Positions 25,540 through 35,045 of a DNA stretch of 64,000 nt are shown piece after piece. This DNA is from Novosphingobium sp. (GTDB taxonomy: Bacteria > Pseudomonadota > Alphaproteobacteria > Sphingomonadales > Sphingomonadaceae). Position numbers and translations under genes: made by a program. The number at the start of each line of letters is the position of its first letter. Within the stretch, counting starts at the first letter, position 1. The DNA is taken from assembly GCA_024236235.1 (NCBI GenBank), contig JACKKV010000002.1:62001-126000 (forward strand). Direction: 5' to 3'. A model generated the notes under the pieces. It saw only the letters and a list, made by a program, of their open reading frames with translations. It did no database searches and was not told where the DNA came from.

Positions 25540-26535
25540 ATGCGCCGCTATCTCAAATGGATCATCCCCGCAGGCCTGCTGCTGGTGGCGCTGGCGGCTT
25601 GGCTGGTGCTGGGCACCGGTGCGACCCGGGTCGAGACGGCGCAGGTGGAGCGCGGCCCCGCAGTGGAGCTGGTCTATGCCACCGGCTTTGTCGAAGCCGC
25701 GCGTCCGGCGACTGTATCCGCCCGGCTGACTGCGCCGGTGGTCAAGGTGCTGGCCGAGGAAGGGCAACGGGTGACGCAGGGGCAGGCGCTGGTCCTGCTC
25801 GACGACGGCGAACAGCGCGGCCAGCTGGCGCAGGCAGAGGCGCAGGCGCGCGGCGCGACGCTGGCGGAACAGCGCATGGTCACGCTGTTTCACCAGGGCT
25901 GGGTAACCAGGGCGCAGCGTGATGAAGCTGTCGCCAGCGCGCAGGCGGCGCGCGCCGCCGCCGCCGCGATCCGGGCGAAACTGGGCCAGACAGTGATCCG
26001 TGCCGGCCTTTCGGGGGTGGTGCTGAAACGCGACGTGGAGCCGGGCGATCTGGCCATACCGGGCCAGGCGTTGATGGAACTGGGCGACCCCGCCACCGCG
26101 CGCGTCACAGCCACGGTAGACGAGCGCGATATTCCCCGCGTTCGGGTGGGTCAGGCGGTGCTGATGTCCACTGACGGGCTTCCCGGCAAGGTGATCCGTG
26201 GCCGGGTGAGCGAGATCACGCCGGGTGGAGACCCGGCCCAGCGCGCGTTTCGGGTGCGGATTGCCTTTGCCGATGCAGCCAGCCTTCCGCTCGGGCTGAC
26301 GCTGGAGGTCAATATCGTGACGCAGCAGCGGGAAGGGGCACTGCTGGTCCCGGCGAGCGGTTTTGCCGATGACCAGGTCTGGGTGGTGGTGGACGGGCGA
26401 GCGAGCCGGCGCAGGGTCACCGCCGGGATCATCGGCGCTGACAAGGTCGAGATCAGGCAGGGGCTGGCCGCTGGCGACACAATCATCGTCAACCCGCCCG
26501 AAGGGCTGGAGGATGGCGACAGGGTTGCGCCGTGA
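25540..26535 (+). CDS. HlyD/RND-type periplasmic adaptor (membrane fusion protein)
   Basis: A 331-residue adaptor with an N-terminal membrane anchor (IIPAGLLLVALAAWLVL), a lipoyl half-motif pair (VVKVLAEEGQRVTQGQALV and the later half VVLKRDVEPGDLAIPG), a short alpha-hairpin between them and beta-barrel/membrane-proximal domains. It would link the MacB-like permease to export from the envelope. The frame extends back to 25357, but ATG 25540 places the anchor at the N-terminus. It overlaps the permease gene by four bases (GTGA). Confidence 0.87.
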   Translation: MRRYLKWIIPAGLLLVALAAWLVLGTGATRVETAQVERGPAVELVYATGFVEAARPATVSARLTAPVVKVLAEEGQRVTQGQALVLLDDGEQRGQLAQAEAQARGATLAEQRMVTLFHQGWVTRAQRDEAVASAQAARAAAAAIRAKLGQTVIRAGLSGVVLKRDVEPGDLAIPGQALMELGDPATARVTATVDERDIPRVRVGQAVLMSTDGLPGKVIRGRVSEITPGGDPAQRAFRVRIAFADAASLPLGLTLEVNIVTQQREGALLVPASGFADDQVWVVVDGRASRRRVTAGIIGADKVEIRQGLAAGDTIIVNPPEGLEDGDRVAP

Positions 26536-27785
26536 ACCTGCGCGGCATCAGTTTTCTGGTGTCGATTGCGGTTCGCCACCTTGCGCGGCGCAAGCGCCAG
26601 ACCGCCGTGGCGGTGAGCGGCGTGGCGGTGGGCGTGGGCTTTTTCCTGGCGGTTTCGGCGATGATGATCGGCAGCCAGAACGATTTTGTCGAACAGCTGA
26701 TTGAAGCGGCCCCGCATGTCATCATCTCGGATGAATTGCGCAGCCCGTCGCCCCAGCCCGGCACGCGCCGCTTTGGCGAGGGTGCGGTGGATCTGCGCGG
26801 CTACAAGGTGCGCACCGAAGTGCGCGGGATCAAGGGCTGGCAGGGCATTGTCGAGGCGGCCAATGCGGTGCCCGGCGCGCTGGCCTCGCCCAGCCTGACC
26901 GGCGGGGTCACTCTGCGGCTGGGCGGGCATGAAGAGGCGCTGGCGATCGTGGGTGTCGATCCCGAGGTCGAAACGAAGATCAGCACGATCGAGGATCAGT
27001 TGCGCGTCGGGCGGCTGCGCGATCTTGAAACGGTGCAGGGCGGGATCATCATCGGGGAAGAACTGGCCGCGCGGCTGGGGGTGAAGATGGGCGATATCGT
27101 CGCCGCCAGCACATCTTCGTCCAAGGCGCGCTCGATGCGCATCGTCGGCCTGTTCAGGAAAGGGCAGGCGATGATTTCGTCGAACAGTGGCTATGTGCTG
27201 CTGCGCGAGGCGCAATCGCTGCTCGGGCGCCCCTTCATCATCAACCGCATCGGCATTCATCTGGACGATCCCTACGCCGCACAGGAGGTCGCCGCGCGGC
27301 TTGAACAACGCTTCGGTTACAAGGCGGAAAGCTGGCAGGAACGTTCCTCCGAATTCCTCTCGCTGCTCGTCACGCGCAATGTCATCATGTATTCGGTGGT
27401 TTCGGCGATCCTGCTGGTGGCCAGTTTCGGGATCTACACCGTTGTTTCGACCAGTGTTTCGGACAAGCGGCGCGATATCGCGATCCTGCGTTCGATCGGC
27501 TTTTCCGAACGCGACCTGCAGCTGATCTTCGTGCTCGAAGGGATCATGCTGGCCGCCATCGGGGTCATCTTCGGCTGGATGCTGGGCTATGTGCTGATGG
27601 AAATTCTGGCTTCGCTGCGCTTCCCCATCGCCGGAGAGGACGAGAGCGTCCCGCTGGACCGTTCGACCCGGCAATATGTGATTGCGGCGGCATCGTCCTT
27701 CATCGCCGGATCAGTTGCCGCCTGGCTGCCCGCGCGCAAGGCGGCGCGGGTCGATCCGGTCGATATCCTGCGGGGGGCGGCATGA
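26532..27785 (+). CDS. MacB/LolC-like ABC transporter permease
   Basis: A 417-residue FtsX-family permease: an N-terminal membrane helix, a periplasmic MacB_PCD domain (about residues 45-260) and three C-terminal helices starting near VVSAILLVASFGIYTVVS. Such proteins drive mechanotransmission export of lipoproteins, peptides or toxins, without a substrate channel in the membrane. GTG start overlapped with the adaptor; ATGA overlap with the ATPase. The substrate is unknown. Confidence 0.88.
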   Translation: MNLRGISFLVSIAVRHLARRKRQTAVAVSGVAVGVGFFLAVSAMMIGSQNDFVEQLIEAAPHVIISDELRSPSPQPGTRRFGEGAVDLRGYKVRTEVRGIKGWQGIVEAANAVPGALASPSLTGGVTLRLGGHEEALAIVGVDPEVETKISTIEDQLRVGRLRDLETVQGGIIIGEELAARLGVKMGDIVAASTSSSKARSMRIVGLFRKGQAMISSNSGYVLLREAQSLLGRPFIINRIGIHLDDPYAAQEVAARLEQRFGYKAESWQERSSEFLSLLVTRNVIMYSVVSAILLVASFGIYTVVSTSVSDKRRDIAILRSIGFSERDLQLIFVLEGIMLAAIGVIFGWMLGYVLMEILASLRFPIAGEDESVPLDRSTRQYVIAAASSFIAGSVAAWLPARKAARVDPVDILRGAA

Positions 27786-28480
27786 ACCCGATACTGGAAG
27801 CGCACGGGCTGGGCCGTACGCTGCCGGGCGAACGGCCGGTGGTGCTGGTGCATGATGTGGAGCTGACGATTGAGCGGGGTTGTTTCACGACCATCGTCGG
27901 CCCGTCGGGCTGCGGCAAATCGTCGCTGCTCTATCTGCTGGGCATGCTTGACCGCCCGACTGCAGGCAGCCTGTTGTTCGAAGGCCGCGATATGAGCGGG
28001 CTGTCAGGCGACGTGCTGGCGCAGACCCGCCTCGCGCGGTTGGGTTTCGTGTTCCAGTTCCATTTTCTGCTGCCCGAGTTTTCGGCGTTGGAAAACGTCA
28101 TGATCCCGATGCGGCGGCTGGGGCGGCTTGCGCCCGACGAAGTCCGCGCGCGCGGTTTTGCGCTGCTCGCCGAAATGGGGCTGGAAAGCAAGGAGCTGAA
28201 GACGCCTGACAAGCTGTCAGGCGGGGAACGCCAGCGCGTCGCCATCGCCCGGGCGCTGGCCAATGATCCGGCGCTGGTGCTGGGGGATGAACCGACGGGC
28301 AATCTCGACAGCGTGAGCAGCGCCAGGGTGGTGGAAACGCTGCGTCGGCTGGCGCATGAGGAAGGGCGGGCGGTCGTGTGCGTGACTCATGATCTGGACA
28401 TCGCCGCGCTTTCGGATGTCCGGGTCGAAATGCTGGACGGGCGGGTCGAGAAAGTTACGGACCAGCGTGCGGGCAGGTGA
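27782..28480 (+). CDS. MacB/LolD-type ABC transporter ATP-binding protein
   Basis: A 232-residue ATPase for the preceding permease. Walker A is GPSGCGKSS, the signature LSGGERQRVAIARALA, and Walker B LVLGDEPTGNLDS, all typical of the LolD/MacB group. It is the third gene of a tightly coupled adaptor-permease-ATPase operon. It converges with the MDR reductase gene on the minus strand. Confidence 0.93.
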   Translation: MNPILEAHGLGRTLPGERPVVLVHDVELTIERGCFTTIVGPSGCGKSSLLYLLGMLDRPTAGSLLFEGRDMSGLSGDVLAQTRLARLGFVFQFHFLLPEFSALENVMIPMRRLGRLAPDEVRARGFALLAEMGLESKELKTPDKLSGGERQRVAIARALANDPALVLGDEPTGNLDSVSSARVVETLRRLAHEEGRAVVCVTHDLDIAALSDVRVEMLDGRVEKVTDQRAGR

Positions 28481-28495
28481 GCGGCGCGGGTCCGC

Positions 28496-29494
28496 TCAGA
28501 TGCGTACCACCACCTTGCCCGGATAGCCCCCTTCGAACAGGCCCGCAAAGGCGGCGGGCGCGTTTTCCAGTCCTTCGATGATCGTTTCGAACGAGGCAAT
28601 CGCGCCTTGCGCCGCTTGCCGCGCCAGCCAGCCTGCGATCCCGGCGCTGTCATCGGGGTTCAGCAGGAAGGCGTTGAACCCGCGCAGGGTTAGCGACTTT
28701 TCGATGGCGGCGAAGAAATTGGCGGGTCCGCTGCGGTAATCGCCGCTCTCATATTGCGAGATCGCGCCGCACAGGCCGATCCGGCCATAGGGCTTCATCA
28801 GGCCAAAGCTGCGATCAAGCATATCGCCGCCGACATTGTCGAAATAGCAGTCGAGCCCGTCAGGCGCTTCGCGCGCGATGAAATCTTCCAGTTTTTCGAG
28901 CCGATAGTTCATCACCGCATCGACGCCCGCCTGTTCGATCAGCCAGCGGGCCTTGTCCGGCGAACTGCAGGTGGCCAGCACCCGCGCGCCGCGCAGCCTG
29001 GCCAGTTGCACGGCGATGGAGCCGACTGCGCCTGATGCGCCCGAAATCAGCACGGTTTCGCCAGCCTGCGGTTGCAGGACGCGCTCGATCCCGAGGAAGG
29101 CGGTGACGCCGGTCAGCCCCAGCAGGCCGAGGTGCCAGTGCAGTGGTGCGTCCAGCGCGGGCAGGGGAGTCAGCTGATCCGCCCTTGCGACGAACCGGGA
29201 TCGCCATCCGTTCGCGCTCAACACCGCCGTGCCGGGGGCCAGCGCGGGATCATTCGAGGCTTCGACAATGCCGACCGCCGCGCCATCCATCACCTCGCCG
29301 GGGCGCTTCTGTGGCACGAAGCCTTCCTGCCCGGTCAGCACCAGACGCATATAGGGATCGACTGACATCCATTCGTTGCGCACCAGAACTTCTCCTTCAC
29401 CCGGCGGGGGAAGGGGTTTTTCGACCAGTTCGAAATCAGCTGCGCCGATGTGACCTTGCGGTTGCCGGCGCAGCTGAACCTGACGTGCCATCAT
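28496..29494 (-). CDS. NADP-dependent MDR oxidoreductase (CurA/leukotriene-reductase type)
   Basis: A 332-residue zinc-independent medium-chain reductase. The N-terminus with SVDPYMR is the hallmark of the CurA/PTGR group, and the nucleotide-binding motif is in SGASGAVGSIAVQLARL. These enzymes reduce alpha,beta-unsaturated ketones with NADPH. It lies 14 bases downstream of the LLM oxidoreductase gene, so both are probably one transcript; the pairing fits a pathway that handles unsaturated or cyclic ketones. Confidence 0.9.
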   Translation of the reverse strand: MMARQVQLRRQPQGHIGAADFELVEKPLPPPGEGEVLVRNEWMSVDPYMRLVLTGQEGFVPQKRPGEVMDGAAVGIVEASNDPALAPGTAVLSANGWRSRFVARADQLTPLPALDAPLHWHLGLLGLTGVTAFLGIERVLQPQAGETVLISGASGAVGSIAVQLARLRGARVLATCSSPDKARWLIEQAGVDAVMNYRLEKLEDFIAREAPDGLDCYFDNVGGDMLDRSFGLMKPYGRIGLCGAISQYESGDYRSGPANFFAAIEKSLTLRGFNAFLLNPDDSAGIAGWLARQAAQGAIASFETIIEGLENAPAAFAGLFEGGYPGKVVVRI

Positions 29495-29508
29495 GCGACC
29501 CGACGGCT

Positions 29509-30594
29509 TCAGGCGGCGACTTTCGATCTCGCGCTCATCTTGCGCAGTTCAGGCATGACCTGTTCGGAAAACAGCTTCAGGCTGTTCTGCGCCACGTCGA
29601 ACGGGATGCCGCCCGAGGATACGATCAGCATGGTGTTGAAGTCTCCGATCAGATCCATCCGTTCGCGGTATTTTTCGATGACCTGCTTGGGCGTCCCGTA
29701 ATTCTGCGCCTCGATATAGGTTTTCTGGGATTCTTCGAGACCCGCTGACTTGATCAGATCGGCACCGGCCTGATAGCTTTCATAACCGCGGATGTTCTTG
29801 AAGTGATCGCCTGCAAATTCATAATGATCGGTCACGGCGATGAAGTGATTGCCGATATGTTCATAAGCCAGGCGATGCGCCTCTTCCTCATCCTCGTGAA
29901 TGATCGTGACATCAGTCAGCATTGGCGGCGGAGCCTCCCGGCCGTGATGTTCGCGAAACTTGGCGCGATAGTTTTCGATCATCGGTACATGGCGTTCAAA
30001 AGCGTACTGGATGAACGTCATCATGTTGGCGCCGAGTTCTGCTGCTGATTCCGAGGAGTCCTGCGACATCGCGACACAGTAGAGATCGTCGCGATAGCTG
30101 CGCAACGGGCGTGGACGAATATCGACCCTTGGCTGTTTGAATAGTTCGGTATCACTTTCCATGTAGCCCTTTTCGAGCGCATCGAGCACGAGCCGCGCAC
30201 CTTCTTCGAAACGGCCACGCGCTTCTTCCATCGGAACCCGAAAACCATTGTATTCGCGGCGGGCCAGCCCGCGACCGATGCCCAGCGCAACCCGGCCGGG
30301 GGCGTAATATTCCAGCATTGACATCTTTTCGGCGATACGCAGCGGATCATTCCAGGGCAGGATCACCGCGCCGGGTACCAGCTTCGCATTCTTCGTCTGC
30401 GAGGCCAGATAGGTCAGGTACTGGATGTTGTCCGGGCACAGGCCATAATCCTCGAAATGGTGTTCCACGCACCAGAGCGAATCGAAGCCCAGCCGGTCGG
30501 CGGAGATGGCGAGATCGATTTCTCCCTGCCACATTTCCTGATCGCTCAGATCCTTGTGCCAGTTCTGCATGACGTTGAGATGGCCGATTTCCAT
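29509..30594 (-). CDS. LLM-class flavin-dependent oxidoreductase (first copy)
   Basis: A 361-residue luciferase-like flavin enzyme. The N-terminal strand, then FDSLWCVEHHF and the barrel motif GRVALGIGRGL are typical. Members use reduced flavin for oxygenation of ketones, terpenes or sulfonates. ATG 30594 is chosen because GGAGGA lies seven bases upstream; the frame otherwise runs to 30648. It is divergent from the hydrolase operon across a 361-base regulatory region. Confidence 0.9.
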   Translation of the reverse strand: MEIGHLNVMQNWHKDLSDQEMWQGEIDLAISADRLGFDSLWCVEHHFEDYGLCPDNIQYLTYLASQTKNAKLVPGAVILPWNDPLRIAEKMSMLEYYAPGRVALGIGRGLARREYNGFRVPMEEARGRFEEGARLVLDALEKGYMESDTELFKQPRVDIRPRPLRSYRDDLYCVAMSQDSSESAAELGANMMTFIQYAFERHVPMIENYRAKFREHHGREAPPPMLTDVTIIHEDEEEAHRLAYEHIGNHFIAVTDHYEFAGDHFKNIRGYESYQAGADLIKSAGLEESQKTYIEAQNYGTPKQVIEKYRERMDLIGDFNTMLIVSSGGIPFDVAQNSLKLFSEQVMPELRKMSARSKVAA

Positions 30595-30955
30595 TGTGCA
30601 TCCTCCGTTAAAGCAATCCGGGCCAGCTGATCCATGTGCCCGATCCAAGGATTCGAGTCCCCGTTGGAGTGAAGGCTAACCCGCATCGCCAATCCATGCA
30701 ACATAAGTGTTGATAGATGGAGATTGAATCAATAGTCTGACCGCATTGGGCATGCTGCTCCGCTCGACCGTTCGATGCTGGTAATCGGGTTCGATCAGCA
30801 CTCGGGCCTCGATAATTTAGGCGGTTGGCGATTTCTCCTTTGGATCGCAAGCCGTGCGGGATGGGCTGGATTGTGACGATAAGAAATTTCACGGTGTCGT
30901 GGAATTTTGTGAAGACAGGGCCGGCAAAGCAGGCTTCTGGGAGGGATGATACAGA
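30595..30955. promoter_or_regulatory. Divergent promoter region with imperfect palindrome
   Basis: It separates the LLM gene (minus) and the esterase gene (plus). At 30887-30904 lies an 18-base imperfect palindrome, TTTCACG-GTGT-CGTGGAA, about 50 bases before the esterase start. Its right part GGTGTCGTGGAA recurs at 48960-48971 in the promoter region of the monooxygenase gene. No small gene is convincing in the rest. Confidence 0.5.
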
Positions 30956-31861
30956 ATGGTAAGCACCGAATCGGCCGAGGTCCTCAGACTGAACAACGAA
31001 CTGCGGGACGCCTGGCTTGCCGACCCGAATTACACTTTCGACGACATGCGACGCATTTTTGAAGAATGGCTCGCCCGGATTGCGATCCCTCCTGAGACCG
31101 CCTTTGCCCAAGTGGATTGCGGCGGGGTGTCATGCATCTGGGCCGATGCGCCGGGGGCCGATCCGGAACGGGTTGTGATGCACTGCCATTCGGGTGGATA
31201 TCTGCTCGGTTCGGCGCATGGCTACCGCTCGTTCGGCGGCTATCTCTCGGCGGCAAGTGGCTGCCGGGTATTGCTCGTCGGATACAGGCTCGCACCGGAA
31301 AACCCCTGGCCGGCGGGCGTGAACGATGGGGTGGCGGCGTTCCGCTGGCTTGAAGCAGAAGGGTATGACCCTGCCAAGATCGCGATCTGTGGCGATTCTG
31401 GCGGAGGCGGGCTGATCCTTGCCGCGCTCCAGAAGATGCGAGACGAAGGCGGGGCCATGCCGGCGTGCGGCATTGCCATTTCGCCGCTGGCCGACTTTGC
31501 CCGGACTGGCGCATCCTACAAGGAAAACGCGGATCGCGATCCGCTGGTGAACGAGGATTTCCTGGCTGCGCTTGGTGCAGCATACTGCGGGGAGATGGAT
31601 CGGCGGCATCCCGGGCTCTCACCGCTGTACGGAAACTGGGCTGGCCTGCCGCCGCTGCTGATCTTGGCGGGCGAAATCGAGATGATGCGCGACGATGGCA
31701 AGCAGTGCGTGGACGCCGCGAAGCTGGCGGGCGTAGATGCGACATACCATGAAGGCCAGGGCATGGCGCATATCTGGACGCTGTTTGCTGACCGACTGCC
31801 CGAAGCGCGCGAAGGCGTGGCCCTGATCGGCGACTTCGTGCGCAAGCACATGGCGGGCTGA
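30956..31861 (+). CDS. HSL-type alpha/beta hydrolase (esterase or lactonase)
   Basis: A 301-residue hydrolase of the hormone-sensitive lipase family. The nucleophile is Ser148 in GDSGGGG; YRLAPENPWPAG is the family block, and the C-terminal His is in GMAHIW. The oxyanion motif reads HSGG (78-81) rather than HGGG. Relatives include monoterpene epsilon-lactone hydrolases. It leads a five-gene run (hydrolase, SDR, NTF2-like, BKACE, cyclase). GGAGGGA lies about 12 bases before the ATG. Confidence 0.88.
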   Translation: MVSTESAEVLRLNNELRDAWLADPNYTFDDMRRIFEEWLARIAIPPETAFAQVDCGGVSCIWADAPGADPERVVMHCHSGGYLLGSAHGYRSFGGYLSAASGCRVLLVGYRLAPENPWPAGVNDGVAAFRWLEAEGYDPAKIAICGDSGGGGLILAALQKMRDEGGAMPACGIAISPLADFARTGASYKENADRDPLVNEDFLAALGAAYCGEMDRRHPGLSPLYGNWAGLPPLLILAGEIEMMRDDGKQCVDAAKLAGVDATYHEGQGMAHIWTLFADRLPEAREGVALIGDFVRKHMAG

Positions 31862-31864
31862 CTG

Positions 31865-32659
31865 ATGAACGGAAGTCCCGTCACCATCGTTACTGGCGCC
31901 GGATCGGGCATTGGTGCGGGCGTTGCGCAATTGCTGGCTGAACGTGGCCACAGGGTAATTCTTGGCGATTATCGCCCTGAAACGGCCGAGCGCGTGGCTG
32001 CCACGATTGCCGCGTCAGGCGGTGGGGCGCGCGCCGCGCCGCTGGACATCAGTGACGAAGCCTCGTGTCGGGCATTCTACGCCAGCCTGGCGGAGCAGGG
32101 CGACACCGCGACCGGACTGGTTAATGCGGCCGGAATTACGGTGGGCTGCCCGTTCGAGGATTTTCCGCTGGATGACTGGCGGCGCGTGATCGACACCAAC
32201 CTGACCGGCGCAATGATCATGTCGCAGATGTTCGTGCGGCAGATTGGCGATGCGCCGGGGGCGATCGTCAATGTTACCTCTGTCATGGCGCATTTTGCGG
32301 GCGCGAATCTATCACCCTATATTTCTGCAAAAGGGGGGCTTGCCATGCTGACCCGCGCGCTTGCAGTTGAGCTGGCGGCACGCGGGATCAGGGTCAATGC
32401 GGTCAGCCCCGGCTATATAGAAACGGGCATGACACAGCGGGTGCTGAAGGTGGAAAGCTATGCCAATGCCGTGCTGGCCCGCACGCCGATGGGCCGTTTC
32501 GGATCGCCACTGGACGTGGCGCGAGTGATCGCGTTCCTGCTTTCGGATGAGGCGGGATACGTTACCGGGCAAGTGCTGCCGGTCGATGGCGGGATGACGG
32601 CCGGGGACACGATGCTGACATCGCCGTCACGCCAGGACATTGAAGAAGCAAACCGCTAA
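31865..32659 (+). CDS. SDR-family oxidoreductase
   Basis: A 264-residue short-chain dehydrogenase. The cofactor motif is TGAGSGIG and the catalytic Tyr-Lys pair is in YISAK, with the catalytic Ser in NVTSVMAHF. It oxidises or reduces an alcohol/ketone, presumably an intermediate of the surrounding pathway. It starts three bases after the hydrolase stop. Confidence 0.92.
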   Translation: MNGSPVTIVTGAGSGIGAGVAQLLAERGHRVILGDYRPETAERVAATIAASGGGARAAPLDISDEASCRAFYASLAEQGDTATGLVNAAGITVGCPFEDFPLDDWRRVIDTNLTGAMIMSQMFVRQIGDAPGAIVNVTSVMAHFAGANLSPYISAKGGLAMLTRALAVELAARGIRVNAVSPGYIETGMTQRVLKVESYANAVLARTPMGRFGSPLDVARVIAFLLSDEAGYVTGQVLPVDGGMTAGDTMLTSPSRQDIEEANR

Positions 32660-32681
32660 CGAGGATTGGGAGAGAGAGATC

Positions 32682-33098
32682 ATGACAACCCGCGAAGTCG
32701 TCCAGACCTACATGGACAAGATGAACAGCGGCGATTTTCTGGGCGCATTCCAGATGTTCGCCGCCGATGGCGCTTACACGATCATCGGCGACACGCCTGT
32801 GTCAGGCACCTATGTCGGGCCGGATCACATCACCAGCTCGCTCGTGCCCCTGCTGGAAAAGCGGTTTGTCGCGCCGCCGGTGGTGGTCTGCACCGAAATC
32901 ATCGTGGAGGGCGACCGCGGGGTTGCGCTGGGCCATGGCGAAGGCCCTGCCAAATTCGGCCAGTACCGCCAGCGCAACTATGCTTTTGTCTTTCGGGTGG
33001 AAGGTGACAAGGTGAAGGAAATGATTGAATTCATGGACCCTAACCAGTTGAGCGCGAACTGCTTCGGCCAGACGTTGTCTGCCGTCGTTCCGGCCTGA
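32682..33098 (+). CDS. NTF2/SnoaL-like small protein
   Basis: A 138-residue cone-fold protein. Start and end of the fold (VQTYMDKMNSGDFLGAFQMF, later VFRVEGDKVKEMIEFMD) match SnoaL-like ketosteroid-isomerase-related proteins. They act as isomerases, dehydratases or cyclases on small ring substrates. ATG 32682 follows GGGAGAGAGA; the longer frame start at 32640 overlaps the SDR gene and is not favoured. Confidence 0.83.
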   Translation: MTTREVVQTYMDKMNSGDFLGAFQMFAADGAYTIIGDTPVSGTYVGPDHITSSLVPLLEKRFVAPPVVVCTEIIVEGDRGVALGHGEGPAKFGQYRQRNYAFVFRVEGDKVKEMIEFMDPNQLSANCFGQTLSAVVPA

Positions 33099-33105
33099 TG
33101 CGGCC

Positions 33106-34035
33106 ATGAAGAACAAGGTCATCATCACCTGCGCCGTCACCGGCGGCGCACATACGCCGAGCATGTCTGACGCGCTGCCCGTAACGCCGGAAGAAATTGC
33201 GGAGCAAGGTATCGCAGCGGCGGAGGCCGGGGCGGCGATCCTGCACCTGCATGCGCGCCAGCCGCACAATGGCATGCCCACGGGCGACCCGGCCGTGTTC
33301 GACCGGTTTCTGCCAGTGATCAAGCAGCGCACCGATGCGGTCATCAACCTGACCACGGGCGGCTCGGCCACCATGCCGGTGGAAGAAAGGCTGCTGGCTG
33401 CGCGCCATTTCAAGCCCGAGATGTGTTCGCTCAACATGGGGTCGATCAATTTCGCCTTTTTCGATGTGGCGAAGAAAATCACGACGTGGAAGCACGATTG
33501 GGAGGAGGGTTATGTCGCGAATTCGGATGATTATATCTTCCGCAACACCTTCCGCGACATCGCCACCATCCTCGGGACGATGAGCGATGCGGGCACCCGT
33601 TTCGAGCTGGAATGCTATGATCTTGGGCATCTCTACAACCTTGCCCATTTCGTGGACCGGGGCCTGATCAAGCCGCCATTTTTCATCCAGATGATCTTCG
33701 GCATTCTGGGCGGAATGGGGCCGGATCTGGAAAATCTGACCTTCATGAAAATGACGGCGGAACGCCTGTTCGGGCGCGAGAATTTCCAGTGGTCCGTGCT
33801 GGCGGCGGGCCGCCACCAGATGCCGTTCCTGACGCAGGCCGCGCTGATGGGCGGCAATGTCCGGGTGGGGCTGGAAGACAGCCTGTTTATATCGCGCGGC
33901 GAACTGGCAACATCCAACGCGCAGCAGGTGGAAAAGATCGTGCGGATCATCCGCGAAATGGGCCGCGAACCGGCTACGCCGGATGAAGCCCGCGCGATGC
34001 TGGGCCTCAAGGGCGGCGACAGGGTGGAGTTCTGA
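33106..34035 (+). CDS. BKACE-family beta-keto acid cleavage enzyme (DUF849)
   Basis: A 309-residue zinc enzyme. The His-x-His metal site is in ILHLHARQP, and NLTTGGS and the GRHQMPF block are family signatures. BKACE enzymes cleave a beta-keto acid with acetyl-CoA to give acetoacetate and an acyl-CoA; the acid varies widely among members. In this operon a ring-derived beta-keto acid is a reasonable guess. It starts seven bases after the NTF2-like stop. Confidence 0.92.
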   Translation: MKNKVIITCAVTGGAHTPSMSDALPVTPEEIAEQGIAAAEAGAAILHLHARQPHNGMPTGDPAVFDRFLPVIKQRTDAVINLTTGGSATMPVEERLLAARHFKPEMCSLNMGSINFAFFDVAKKITTWKHDWEEGYVANSDDYIFRNTFRDIATILGTMSDAGTRFELECYDLGHLYNLAHFVDRGLIKPPFFIQMIFGILGGMGPDLENLTFMKMTAERLFGRENFQWSVLAAGRHQMPFLTQAALMGGNVRVGLEDSLFISRGELATSNAQQVEKIVRIIREMGREPATPDEARAMLGLKGGDRVEF

Positions 34036-34037
34036 AC

Positions 34038-34811
34038 GTGCAGATCATCGATTTGTCGATCCCGCTGGAAGGCGATGTGGCGTCCGATCCGCCGGGTTAC
34101 CGGCCGGAAATCGAGTATGTGAATCACCAGCAGTCAGTGGCCGGTTTGCAGGCTTTTTTCCCGGGCCTTGCGGCGGAAGAGATGCCGGATTCCGAAGCCT
34201 GGGCGATCGAGTTCGTCAGGCTCAACACGCACAACGGCACCCATCTGGATGCCCCCTATCACTTCGCTTCGACGATGGACGGCGGCAAGCGCGCGATCAC
34301 GATTGACGAAGTGCCGCTGGACTGGTGTTTCAGGCCCGGCGTGAAGCTGGATTTCCGCCATTTCGATGATGGATATATCGTCACGGCGGCAGACGTCGCG
34401 GCGGAGTTCGAGCGGATCGGGCACGATCTGCAACCCTACGACATCGTGGTGGTCAACACGGCGGCGGGCGCGCGTTACGGGCAGGAAAACTATGTCTCGT
34501 CCGGCTGCGGCATGGGGCGGGAAGCGACCATGTGGCTACTGGAACGCGGCGTGCGCGTGACGGGGACCGACGCCTGGAGCTGGGACGTTCCCTTTACCGT
34601 AACCGCCGAACGCTATGCCGAAACGGGCGATGCGGGGCTGATCTGGGAAGGGCACAAGGCAGGCCGCGACATCGGCTATTGCCACCTCGAAAAGTTGCAC
34701 AATCTGGAAAGCCTGCCAGCCAATGGCTTCACCATCGCCTGCTTCCCGGTGAAAATCCGGGCGGCGTCAGCCGGGTGGACCCGCGCCGTGGCGATCATGA
34801 ATCCATCATAG
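34038..34811 (+). CDS. Cyclase-family (kynurenine formamidase-like) hydrolase
   Basis: A 257-residue metal hydrolase. The metal-binding motif HxGTHxDxPxH is present in THNGTHLDAPYHF. Family members hydrolyse formamides, lactones or ring amides. A GTG start at 34038 follows the BKACE stop by two bases, so the two are coupled. It ends the five-gene run and is followed by the broken thiolase. Confidence 0.9.
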   Translation: MQIIDLSIPLEGDVASDPPGYRPEIEYVNHQQSVAGLQAFFPGLAAEEMPDSEAWAIEFVRLNTHNGTHLDAPYHFASTMDGGKRAITIDEVPLDWCFRPGVKLDFRHFDDGYIVTAADVAAEFERIGHDLQPYDIVVVNTAAGARYGQENYVSSGCGMGREATMWLLERGVRVTGTDAWSWDVPFTVTAERYAETGDAGLIWEGHKAGRDIGYCHLEKLHNLESLPANGFTIACFPVKIRAASAGWTRAVAIMNPS

Positions 34812-34932
34812 AATTGCCCGACTAACCGATACACACCCGTCAGGCGAATAGACGCCGGACGAACACGATACTGGAGAGCCCCCCATGCGCAGCGCTGTCA
34901 TCGTTTCCACCGCCCGTACACCCATCGGTGGG

Positions 34933-35045
34933 GCATGGTGGGCCACGCGCTGATCGAAGGGAAGCGGCGCGGCGCGAAGCATGTCGTGGTCACGATGTGC
35001 GTCGGCGGCGGCATGGGCGCAGCCGGGCTGTTCGAAGTGCTTTAA
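34933..35045 (+). repeat. Direct repeat, first copy of the thiolase 3' end
   Basis: These 113 bases match 36009-36121 at 110 positions and both copies end on the same TAA. The copy abuts the first 16 or so thiolase codons, as expected from a partial duplication or a recombination between two gene copies. Confidence 0.95.

Noticed and set aside
30636..30680. T-arm-like sequence suggesting a tRNA
   Set aside because: A stretch resembling GATTCGAGTCC occurs, but no acceptor, anticodon or D stems can be formed around it.
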